64,000 bases of DNA, taken from assembly GCA_030765045.1 (NCBI GenBank), contig CM060964.1:275184888-275248887 (forward strand), read 5' to 3'. The notes beneath the pieces were generated by a model. It did no database searches and was not told the origin of the DNA. It saw nothing but the letters and a program-made list of their open reading frames with translations. Shown piece after piece: positions 32,570-42,549 of this stretch (its first letter is position 1; each line of letters opens with the position of its first letter). This DNA comes from Tenodera sinensis (Eukaryota; Arthropoda; Insecta; Mantodea; Mantidae). The position numbers and the translations under genes are program-made.

Positions 32570-34950
32570 GTGGTATCAGGCGATCTTGGAATCAGCAACA
32601 GAAGTCACCATTAATATAACCTGGTTGTGACATAATAATTACCCATCCTTAATGACAACAACAATTATACAAGTGTATTCTCTGAGTCGAGCACAGAGGA
32701 GGAAACGGAAAAATGTTAAAGAGCTGGATACAGTAGTAACAAATTACAAAGCACCCAGAATCTTTATAATTGGAGATTTCAGTAGTAAAATTGGAACAAG
32801 AAATGGAGAAACAGTAATGGGGAACATATGGAATAGGAGTAAGGAATAATATAGGAAAAAGGCTCATACAGTTTGTGGAAGTACACAATTTCAGCGTTTT
32901 GAACTCATTCTATAAAAAGCCTCAATCAGCAAAATGGACCTGGTGTTCTCCTGATTGAAGAAACACAAGAAAGGAAATAGATGTCATTCTTAGTAATAAT
33001 AGGAATAGCATCAAAGATGTACAAGTGCTAAATGAGTTCAAGTTTGACTCTGACCACAGAATGATGCAGGCAACACTCATAGAACAAGTAAGGGAAGCAA
33101 CATACAGACCAAAAGCTGAGCTGATAATAAAGAAAATATACCAGATGGTTTTAGAGAAAAGAATACAATACAAACAAGACCCTAAGTAGATGTGCAAGAA
33201 TACAACAATCATGCATATTTCACTCTGTGAAAGAGGCCTCAAAAAGTGAATCAAGCTTAAAAAACAAACAAAAACTATCTGCAAACACAATATGGCTAAT
33301 AGAACAGAGAGAAAATAAACAACTTTAGCAAAATTTAAAGATAGAGACAGAAGAGTGTTCAGAAATAAATAAAACAAAGAGAAAAATAAGAAAGGACACA
33401 CAAGACTATAACCTTAATCAAATAAGAAACATAATAGCAAGCACTAAATCCACTAAAAGGATAAAGCATGAACTAACAAGTGGAAAGTATTGGATGATGG
33501 GTCACAGATGCAAATGGAAAGATAACCAGGTCAAGATCAGGGATTACTAAGGCCGCCACAAACTTCTACAGAAGTTTCTATGATAGTAAATTTCCAATCG
33601 AGGTCAAACTATGCAAAAGACTGAGCAGAGAGAATTAGAAATACAGAGCATCCTTAATAGAGAAGTGGAATACCCCTGGTGAAGGCGGCGTCATCAACAA
33701 ATGCCTAAAATGTGGGACAAAAGAGCTGACAAATACAATAACACTTTAACAAAATATTTACTACTGAGGAGATTCCGCAACAATGGCAAACAGGTACATC
33801 ACTTTCATCTATAGAAAAGGAAATAGAGATGATTTAAATAATTACAGACCGATAAGCATATTATCTAATCTATACAATATATTTGTGAAGATTATAACAA
33901 ATAGACTTACCAGAGAATTGGATGAAAATCAACCAATAGAACAAGCCAGATTTCACATGTAATATGATACAATAGATCATCTCCATACAGTCAAGCAAGT
34001 TATTGAAAAAGTGCAGGAACTCAATCAAAACATTTACTTAGCATTCATAGATTACACCAAAGCTTTTGACTCAGTAGAGCATGTGAATGTAGTCCTAACA
34101 GCAATGAATATTCATCCAAAATACAGAAGATTAATAGGGAAAATATATTCAAACAGCAATGCAAAAGTAAGAACAGATCTTGATGGAGAAATCTTCAAAA
34201 CAAAAAGAGGCGTTGGACAAGGAGACCCAATCTTGCCTAAGCTGTTCACAAGCATCCTGGAAGATGATTGACGAACTTGCAATTTGCTGGTGACATTGTG
34301 CTATTTGCAAAATCTGTGGCAGAACTTCAAGAGATGACATCAGAGCTACATGTAAGAAGCAAGGAAATAGGACTGCAAATTTACCCGACAAAAACTAGAG
34401 TAATGACTAATTCCATGGAGGTACCAATTAAAATTGAGGACATGCCTATTCAGTACTGCAACAAATACATTTATCTGGGACAAATAATCAGCATGACAGA
34501 AAAATGAGAGGTGGAGCAGAATAAGTTTAGTATGGGGAAAATTTTAAAGTCTAAAATTCATATTAGTGGAAAAAATTAAATTCAAAACCCTACAAACCTG
34601 TGTCATCCCAGTACTTCTGTAGGGTAACCAGACTTGGACATACGCAACAAAACAGATAGAGATGATTCAGATATGCCAGCAGAAAGTGGAAAGAAAGATA
34701 TTAGAGATCAGATTCATAGATAAAGTGTGAAACAAGGAGTTAAGAAGAAGTGGAATGGAGGATGCGGCTGAGAGCACAAGAACACATAAATGGAGATGGG
34801 AGGACACATGGCCAATAGATGGGCTTATGCCATAACAATGTGGGATCGAGATAGGGAAAGTGAAACAGGGGACAACCACATCAGAGATGGGCATAAGAAT
34901 TTAGTGAAGTGATTGGTGATCATTGGACAAGAGTGGCAAGAGACAGGTGG
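32570..34950 (+). pseudogene. RTE-like LINE, endonuclease to C-terminus
   Basis: Endonuclease blocks: TTTIIQVYS, NYKAPRIFIIGDFSSKIGT (32745-32800), WTWCSPD and IDVILSNNRNSI (32935-33015), FDSDHRMMQATL (33045-33080). RT blocks: NNYRPISILSNLYNIF (33840-33885), YLAFIDYTKAFDSVEH (34035-34080) and GVGQGDPILPKLF (34210-34250). The catalytic block follows after a shift and reads LQFAGDIVLFAKS (34275-34315). The thumb has YLGQIIS, and the C-terminal stretch has TWTYATKQ, KWRWEDTWPI to about 34950. The RT signature FADD reads FAGD, so a metal-binding Asp is lost. Multiple stops occur, for example 33187, 33960, 34271 and 34505. Confidence 0.85.
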
Positions 34951-35079
34951 AAGTAAGTTAATGTGTTTCTAAATTATCATGTCAATTATTTCCAGAAGGA
35001 AAATTCACAGAAACTAGCTCACCCTGCGAATTCCATAGTGCTAGCCCTGAGTTGTGGAAGGCCCTTGCCTACTGGAATC

Positions 35080-36030
35080 TTTCTGGCTGTCTTTATCTTT
35101 TATCTTTAATGGCTAAGTACATGGTGCATCAGTGTTCTGGATGGAGAGCTGTTGCAGACAGCTTTCCCATGTGGTGAGTTTCTAAGAAGAAAGGTATGAA
35201 TGCAAATACAATTTGTATTGATTTTCAAAACAGACTAGGGAGCTCTGCTCCTTCATGTTCAACAGTTTCCAAGTGGACCAATCAGTTCATATATATTCAG
35301 GAAAGTTTAGAAGATGGATCCATGTAATGGTTGGCCTAAATGTGTCACCAAAGTGCAAGGAATTGCTGAATCTGCAGAGTTATCATCTGAATGGACATTC
35401 ACATGTCATCTCAGGAATTGAGTATAAAAAAATGACCTGCTTGATGGGTGCTGACAGTAGTAACATAGGATAATAAACAACTGTCTGAACAATGTTTTAG
35501 AAAAACCCACAAGATTTTTTGCACTGGTTCATGACATAGATGAGACACGGGTCCACAGAGACAAAACAGTAGCAAAAGCAGTGGAAACATGCTATTTCAT
35601 CACCACCAAAAAAAAAAAGGGCAATATGGTCAGTCAGAAAGATCATGGCATCAGTTTTCTGGGATGCAAAAGGCATTATGTTGATAGATTAGCATCACAG
35701 TGTCTAAACCATTAAGGAAACATGCTACGCTAACCTCTTGGACCAACTACAACAGAAGATACACACTAAGAAGTCAAATGCAGTGTGTGTCTGCACACAA
35801 GCATCATTGCCATAACAAAACATATAAACTACAAAGTTCAAAGAATTGCCACAGGCCTGATATGGTTCCATCAAAGTTCCATTTCTTCCCTAAGCTCAAA
35901 GTGTTCCTTAATGGATGGAAATTCTCTTCAGATGAAGAGCTGATAGTTGGAGTTAAATTAATTCGCTTAAATTTCTGTTACCAAGCTATGAAAACAAAAC
36001 AAACTTACTAACAGAATCAGTCGACAGTAT
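35080..36030 (+). pseudogene. mariner-type transposase relic
   Basis: Readable pieces: an N-terminal helix-turn-helix (FLRRKGMNANTI... near 35185, SAPSCSTVSKWTNQF 35240-35290), a first catalytic block near 35530-35560 (ALVHDIDETRVHRDK), KIMASVFWDAKGIMLID (about 35640-35690), and SKFHFFPKLKVFLNGWKFSS (35875-35930), where the third catalytic position lies just upstream as DMVPSKF. Frames change several times and the middle is eroded. The element is not closely similar to the mariner at 28275. Terminal repeats were not found. Confidence 0.75.
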
Positions 36031-36424
36031 TTCAAAATGATACAGTTAATATACTATGAAACTACGCAGTCTGCATTTAATTTCAAAAACTTTGTTTGTT
36101 TTATTATTTTTAAATCTAGGAATGGAACCCAACCATTATTTTCATTTTCCAAAGTGAATTTAATGACTTTATCTTGTAAATTTAAAAGTTTTAAGGCATC
36201 ATTTATATGTTTCTCAGGAAGAACAACAAAAATATAATTTATTTATCTTTATCAGGCTTTAAAAACTAAAGGAAATGTATTAGTGATTTGTATTTCAAAA
36301 AAGCTCATGGAAAGATTAGCAAGAAATAGTGAAAGTGGACTGCCCATTGCCAAGCCAGAAGTTTATTTGAAAGAAATTTTCATTAAAACTGAAAAAATGT
36401 TGATCCAAACAAGGATTGGTAAGC
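36031..36424. other. No gene recognised
   Basis: AT-rich DNA. Short open frames (for example 36037-36237) have no motif. It may include relic Penelope sequence but I could not show that. Confidence 0.35.
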
Positions 36425-36436
36425 TTCACAAAATTG

Positions 36437-36641
36437 AGAGGTAGAAGTGGAACTTAAAAATTCAATGCCACTGCTGGGATTTGAACTACAGACCCTCCGC
36501 TTGCTAGGCCGGTCTGTGGTTCAAATCCCAGCTGTGGCATTGAATTTTTAAGTTCCAGTTCTACCTGACAACCATTGCCCACATACGGCTTGTGTGTTTA
36601 AAAACACCAACAGTAAGTTTGTTGGAATAAATAAATAATAA
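36437..36641 (+). mobile_element. SINE family B, palindromic copy with 12-bp TSD
   Basis: Flanked by TTCACAAAATTG at 36425-36436 and 36642-36653. The arms 36439-36494 and 36511-36566 are inverse complements of 56 bp with a 16-bp centre. The sense tail follows with hairpins CATACGGCTTGTGTG and CCAAC..GTTGG, ending in AATAAATAAATAATA. The centre lies in the tRNA anticodon region. Confidence 0.92.
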
Positions 36642-36689
36642 TTCACAAAATTGTCTATTAATTCATTTAATTCTAAAGAACTATTAACC

Positions 36690-37330
36690 ATTTTAACCAT
36701 TTTTTTTCAAAAACATCAAATGCTTTTTTCTAGAAATGCTAGAAAATAAAGCAGTTGCGTCAAAAGAATCAAGTTTTTCATTATCAGACAATGCCATGGT
36801 GCTAATCTTTTCTACCGATTCAAAAGAATTTTTAATACTTTCAAATTTATCATAAGTATTGAATTTTTTGTTCAACCATTTAACCAGATTGTAAGTAGGT
36901 GAATTTATACAATTTATAATGAGCCTCATTTTATTTCCTGGTATATGAATTTTGGTTGGGGAATTTGTCATACTGGCAAGTTGCCATTGTAGCTCAGTGG
37001 TTAGAGCAGCCGCACATGAAATGGTAGATCTGTGGTTCAAATCCCGGCTATGGCATTGAATTTTTCAGTCCTGATTCTACATCTCAAAGGTAGTGTGTTG
37101 TTTGACTGTTTCCATTGTGAACTTGATGCTAGATTCCTGTAAATTTAACAGCTTATGGGAATCAGTGCTGTGTTTGTTACTGACTATTGGGAATGTGCCA
37201 ACTACATATCTGAACCAAGTTTTGAAGATGCATGGGAAAGCTGTAGTGATTTTGGTCTCAAAATGCCCTGTGAATAGATAACCAAGAATGGCGATAATGG
37301 GTTGTCCATTGCTAGTCCAGATCACTGTTG
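36690..37330 (-). pseudogene. Penelope-like element RT pieces in permuted order
   Basis: The piece at 37325-37090 contains GQPIIAILGYLFTGHFETKI and TWFRYVVGTFPIVSNKH, then IKFTMET, which resembles the later part of a Penelope RT (the YVDD site reads YVVG). The piece at 36972-36693 contains PTKIHIPGNKMRLIINCINS, PTYNLVKWLNKKF and SFDATALFSSIS, which is the earlier part. On the minus strand the later part therefore precedes the earlier part. Penelope elements are known for partial tandem copies, which could give this order. A SINE-B head lies between the pieces. Confidence 0.7.
36976..37088 (+). mobile_element. SINE family B-like, non-palindromic, truncated
   Basis: tRNA-like head with a clean box A (TAGCTCAGTGG) and box B (GGTTCAAATCC), and acceptor arms GCCATTG / CTATGGC. 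The start of the body follows (GGCATTGAATTTTTCAGT...CTACATCTC). It stops at the same body/tail point where the inverted arm of the palindromic copies begins. It lacks the tail. It is not a tRNA gene: the anticodon stem does not pair well. Confidence 0.75.
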
Positions 37331-37887
37331 GTAGTACTACCCCTAGGAAGGTGAAAAGGGTTTATCTTTATAGATTCCAGTTAGTTTCTCATATTTATCA
37401 ATTTGTGAGCTGTCTATTCCAATGACTACTAGGCATTTTCATAGGATGGTGATGAGTTTCTGCTACAGGATGCCCAGGATCAAAGATTTGATATCAAATG
37501 GCACCAGGATGTCATTTGATGAAATGTTTGTATTTTTGTTCTTCTATCAAATCTAAAGAGTTGCCCTTTGGCTTTCAAATTTTGGGCCTGAGTTAAGTTG
37601 TTTGAATTATTTTGCCAAAGTTCATATCTACAAAAATAATGGATAAGTTTAACTTAAATATTAGTCATAAATGTTTGTTTTTAAGGATTAGTTCTTGTTA
37701 ATTCTTGTTTGGGTAAGATTTCTGGGAAAGTTGTGTAATTTTTGGTTTATTGTTCCTACTTTTTTGGTCCCAGTGTATCTGTCTGTAATGAGTGTGTTGT
37801 TTTCTGTATCAGACTGAATAAATATTTAACCAGAGTGTGACACCTTAGCATTTTTGTGCCACCCAAATACTATTGTTGCTATTACTA
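37331..37887. other. No gene recognised
   Basis: Moderately AT-rich DNA between the Penelope pieces and a LINE. Possibly further Penelope sequence; no motif could be read. Confidence 0.35.
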
Positions 37888-38995
37888 AAATTGTTGTTAG
37901 CTAATGCTGGATTTCTGACAATGAAGTCATTAATCCTCTTGCTCTCCAATATTTTTCACTGATGGATGGGGTGCTAGAAGTGGCTGGGCATATTTGAAGG
38001 TGATCTCAGCACATTTCCTCTTGCAGATTACATAGAGGACAGAGTGGTGAAGAATATATCCCAATTCTGTTTAAATGTTTTGCCAGACAATCATGTCCTG
38101 TAATCAACCTGAAGGTTGCAACTGCCGTTTTTCGAGGATACTCAGGAATTACTGTTTGAATGTTTGGTAGTTCCCATCTTTTATTGTTTGATTTTTCATT
38201 TACTAATCTTTTAGCTGCATAAAATGGTAGATTAACTATAGATTTCTGTGCACTGCCACCCTTTTTTGCAAGAAAATCAGCTTTGTCATTACCACTCAGT
38301 CCACAGTGAGCTAGTATCCATTGGAATACTAGGTGTTTTTGAAGTGCTGTTAGATGGGATTTTCCAACTTCTATAATTGTTTGACTTTTTGGTGACAACT
38401 TGGAAGTAATTGCTATAATTGCCACCCTGGAATCTGGGAGAATAACTGCTTAATGAAAATGTGAAATTCTATACAAAAGATTTTTGTAGGGCCATTCAAA
38501 TTGCTTCAATTTCTCCAAAGTTTGTAGCTCCATAACTTAAAATTTGTAATAGAAAAAGAGGTGAAATGTGACTCCAGCCCCTGCTTCATCTCATTTTGAT
38601 ATGTGATCCATCAGTATAAATATGGAGCCATTCATGTTCTGGAAATCTAGGTCTTTAATGCCAATAATTTTAGAACACTAGTTTTCTTAACTTCTTCTGT
38701 CCAGTGTAAATAATGTGATGTCTAATGTTTGTTTCGGATTGACTTTATATATGAAGTTTTCCTTTGGATTAGGAAGATATACATTCTTCCTGATGTCTTG
38801 AATTTTGGAAAGAAAGCTCTCCTAAGTCTTTAGTGTATGTGTAAAATTTCTCTTGTTCCATGTATTGAATGGGAGTCTGATCAACTTTTTGTGTTGAATA
38901 AGAGCTGCTTTTTCTATTTTCAATGGGGTATTAGTTGGTTAGTATTTCCATAGCTGGTATTGGTGTGGTTTTGATAGCACCTGTAATTAGTCTCA
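37888..38995 (-). pseudogene. RNase H-type LINE, ORF2 C-terminal third
   Basis: Minus strand: RT thumb end SLRLITGAIKTTPIPAMEI (near 38990-38935), a linker, then an RNase H domain in shifting frames: WLHIYTDGSH (about 38625-38595), GEIEAI (about 38520), PDSRVAIIAITSKLS (about 38435-38390) and FQWILAHCGLSGNDKADFLA (38320-38260). The four RNase H acidic positions (D, E, D, D) can each be seen. The tail then matches 32125-32545 and ends in the shared hairpin and CTAACAACAA at 37888. It is bounded upstream by a SINE-C insertion. Confidence 0.85.
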
Positions 38996-39003
38996 GACTT
39001 TGG

Positions 39004-39254
39004 GAAAGGGCGGCATCGTGGCCAAGCGGTTAGCGCACTCGCCTACCACCTAGGCGCCCCGGGTTCGATCCCAGGGACCCGCATGTGGTATTCGTGGTGG
39101 ACGAAGCAGCGTCAGGGCGGGTTTTCTCCGGGTGCTCTGGTTTCCCCTGCCATCTCATTCCACCGGTGCTCCATCTTCATTCCATGTATCATCAGAGTCA
39201 CCACCTGCGGTGCCGTAGTAGTAAAAGAGGGCATTAAACACTACAACAACACAA
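39004..39254 (+). mobile_element. tRNA-derived SINE (family C), plus copy with TSD
   Basis: Flanked by AGACTTTGG at 38995-39003 and 39255-39263. The tRNA-like head (GGCATCGTGGCCAAGCGG, box B GGTTCGATCCC, perfect 5-bp stem CGCCT/AGGCG) is followed by the body CTCCGGGTGCTCTGG and the tail GGGCATTAAACACTACAACAAC. It matches the minus copy at 18510-18728. Confidence 0.92.
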
Positions 39255-39263
39255 AGACTTTGG

Positions 39264-39836
39264 TAATATGTGTAGTGCATAGCATGTACTGTGTATTACA
39301 CATATAATTATCTTAGGTTATTTATGCAAACTGCTCCAGAAAATTATTCTATTTCCATTTGGATAGTCTTCCAGTTGGGAACCCTATTTAATAGGAAATA
39401 GCTGTGTTCTGAGATTTGTATATCAGGTTTCCAATTTATAGGGTTCCAATTCAGGCAGATTTTACTGTAGTTGCACTGTCATATTTGTATGTGAGACTAA
39501 GTTGAAAAATAATTTGAATGGCGTCAGTTATTATTTTGATTTCATTCCAAGAACTTTTTAAACTACCCTCAAGTATTAGGTTTAAAAACAAGAAATAGAA
39601 CTGGAAAGGCTATGTACACTAGATGATTCACACACACACAAATATTTTAATAAACACTTCCCCAGACCCTCTTCCTTGGTTGATAGAAGATACATTTCTC
39701 GATACAGAAGCATTTTTAACAGTAAATAACAAGAGCATCATTTCATATGAGAAATGTAAATTTTGAACCATTTTGTGAGGTGGTTTTAATTTTATATTAA
39801 GAAGTTAGATGTTGATCATGCATTTATTGTTTCCAG
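39264..39836. other. Intronic DNA, no repeat assigned
   Basis: AT-rich. The minus strand may continue the LINE beyond the SINE-C insertion, but no conserved block was convincing. It ends in the pyrimidine-rich acceptor before 39837. Confidence 0.4.
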
Positions 39837-39945
39837 GAACGATCAGCTCTCCAAGAAAATACTAACAGAAAACGAATTGGGAAATATTTTGGCGATAAGT
39901 GAGAGACATCCCAGTTCGTCACTTCTGTGTGCTTCCAAGATATGA
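39837..39945 (+). CDS. Probable last coding exon of the same host gene
   Basis: Preceded by TTTATTGTTTCCAG (to 39836). Joined to the exon at 29927-30012 in phase, it reads R-NDQLSKKILTENELGNILA and continues to a TGA at 39943-39945. Another frame (starting ERSALQENTNRKRIGKYF) is also open, to a TGA at 39900-39902, so the true frame is not proven. A long AT-rich 3' UTR-like region with two AATAAA signals follows. I do not recognise the protein. Confidence 0.5.
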
Positions 39946-40993
39946 ACTTGTTAGGTGCTGATACTTCAAGTCTGGTTAACCACTAAGTAAATGGTGGGAA
40001 GGCCTTGGTAACAGTGATGTGCACCAACAGTTAGATTAATCATTAAGATACTCTTATGACATCACTTATTTGTTATAGAAAACATTTATCAGGAACTAAT
40101 TGTTCCCATCAGTTCCTATTCAACTATAAGCACAACAATTTAGTTAAATGAATGGATTTTTGATACAACTATAAACTAGATTGTGCAGATGCTTGCTTAG
40201 TTGGCAAAATTTGTATATTTTAATACGTTTGATAGCTTAAAGCTTTATTGAACTATCATAATTATTTATTATTATTATTTTTCTTCTAAGTTGCACATAC
40301 CTTGAATTTAGCTGTAGATTTTTATGACCCAAGGTGTTATAGCCAGTACTATTTTGCACAGAAATTTATATGTTAATTTAAGTTTGTATTGGTGATGTTA
40401 AAGTGTAGAAAAAAGGTGCTTTTATCACTAAAGTAAAACAGTCTACCATAGGTAGATGGTGGGAAATAAACTTGCAATTAAAGTTGGTAAATTGAACTTG
40501 GTGATGGTGAGGTGTACTAACAGTTTAATTACTCATGAAGTCAATTTTTGACATATCAGTTGTTTGTTATATAGAAAATGTGTTTTAGAAGCTAATTGAT
40601 CCCATCAGCTCCTATTTGACTGAATTCATTGTGGTGGTTAGATGAACTTCTGCATAAAACTAATGAAACTTAATGACAGTGACATGTACTAAAGTTAGTC
40701 AATTGAATTTATTTTTTTATACTAACTATAAATTAGATATTGGGAATGTTTGCTGGGATTAGGAAATTTGTATATTTTAACTTTTTACATAGCTTAAAGC
40801 TGTAGTCACTGGTTTTCTTAGTTATTTATTGTTTTTCTTCTAAGTCTGTACATGCTATGAATTTAGCTACAAAGTCTTCTGATCTTAAGTTTTACAGCCT
40901 GTATTTCTTTGCACAAAAGTTTATATGTATTTAAATTTGTATTCATCTTGTTAAATCTATTGAATAAAAAAGTGCTTATATCAGTAAAGTAAA
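39946..40993 (+). other. Likely 3' UTR with an old tandem duplication
   Basis: Two related blocks, about 39985-40440 and 40450-40993, share ordered blocks including CCCATCAG..CCTATT, AAATTTGTATATTTTAA, TAGCTTAAAGCT, TTTTTCTTCTAAGT, TGAATTTAGCT and a closing GTAAAGTAAAAC-type end. AATAAA occurs at 40465-40470 and 40963-40968. The block copies differ by roughly a quarter of positions by eye. Confidence 0.6.
40963..40968 (+). terminator. Candidate polyadenylation signal AATAAA
   Basis: Last AATAAA before the proposed transcript end. A second signal lies at 40465-40470 in the first copy of the duplicated block, so alternative 3' ends are possible. Confidence 0.45.
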
Positions 40994-41249
40994 ACACTTT
41001 ATTTACTTTTTAATTTAAAAGGTGAGTCAATTAATAACACTAAACAACACTTACATTATAATTTTCCGGAACACATTTCGGGGGTTAACTTTCCTCCATT
41101 ATCAACCGGACAATAACTGGGTTTCCATGGTATTTCATGGTGCGGATGGTAGAGGTCTGCACGGGCTCGGGCCAAGCCCTCGGGCCTAATTTGAAAAATG
41201 CTTGTCGGGCTCGGGCCGGGCCCGGGCTTGAAAATTAAGGGATTAAACA

Positions 41250-42549
41250 ACTGAAAATGGATTTTTTTAATTTTTCAGCCAAGTTAGCTGAAAATTTATT
41301 TTCAATGCTGTCTTATACCAGCATCAGAGGGTTTTGAATTTTAGTGTGATGTATCCTTCAGTTTCCGAGTTAGGAAATGTTGAATCCGGATTTTATTATG
41401 TTATGCCAAATGCTCTATACGACGAAATTAAAAAATGCCTCTTTTTTTAAGGTTCTATTATATTTATTTGATTATAATGTACAAATCTGCCATACAACTG
41501 TGTTTTATTAGCCTCAGCTCAAAAGACAATCGTTTTTAAATTTTGTCGCTTGAAATTTCTAATATAAAGTTTTATAAGCTGCAAGTTTCTTTAGTAACTC
41601 AAAAGCGTTCAGAAGAAAAAAAAAGTATATGGCAGATTTACTTGTTTGTGTTTTGGAATGATACAAAGAATTGCGTGAAAACTGCATCGTGACATTTTCA
41701 AAAAGTGAATATGGTGAAAACATAATTTTCAAAAACCTTAAATTTTAAAATGAAAGAAATTGTTATTCTGCATTTTTAGGGTACATTATGCAACTACAAG
41801 TATTTGTAATATAAAAACTCAAAACACATTTAGTATTTTAAAGCTATGGAATACAAAGGTAATGTTTTGCCAGATTTGTACTAAATTTCAGTGTTACATT
41901 CACTTAGGAGGCAAAAAATAATGTATCATATTTCTTGGTTACCAAAGTTTAAATGTCGAGAATAGCACAATTACCGCAGCATTTCTTTACTAGGAATTCT
42001 AATTGATTATTCTGCTGACACGTTTCAAATGCTGCTACTGATGTTGGTCAAAGCACAAAACGAGAGGGTTTGCAACTATATTATTTCTCACTACTCGGCT
42101 GCAATTCAATCCATTCCACGTATAACACTGGTCAACAAGATTTTTTTCACAAGAAATCTGAATAGTGAATCTAGTGCATTTTTTCATCCTGAATTCAGAT
42201 ATGTAGTCAGAATTTTCCCATCAGGCATAGTTTTTCTGTGAAAGCTACTTTTCAAAATATGATTTTAGCGTTTTCTTTGACCTGTCATAGGAACCTTTAC
42301 CTCATATGTAGCTATTTTACTCAAGCCGTATTTATTGAAATTATTTGTAATATCACGCTGAAGCACCACAAAACAAGACTGTGCAGGTTCATTCATGTTT
42401 AGACATGCTCAGACCTGTCTGGCATTGTGATGTGTCAGTATTGAGCTGACTGTGACATTGTTCACTAGTGAAATATTTCCTTCCTTTCTGTTTAGAAGTG
42501 TATTGTGTATGTTGTGCATGTTGTATTTCAGTGCTTAATGTTTTCATCA
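41250..42549. other. No gene recognised inside hAT unit
   Basis: AT-rich DNA. A 70-codon frame at 42029-42241 has no motif. This could be the 5' region of the gene starting at 42550. Confidence 0.4.

Noticed and set aside
36976..37052. Possible tRNA gene with good A and B boxes
   Set aside because: Followed by the SINE B body; the anticodon stem does not pair and position 33 is not T.
42029..42241. 70-codon plus-strand frame inside the hAT unit
   Set aside because: No recognisable domain and no repeat partner in the window.
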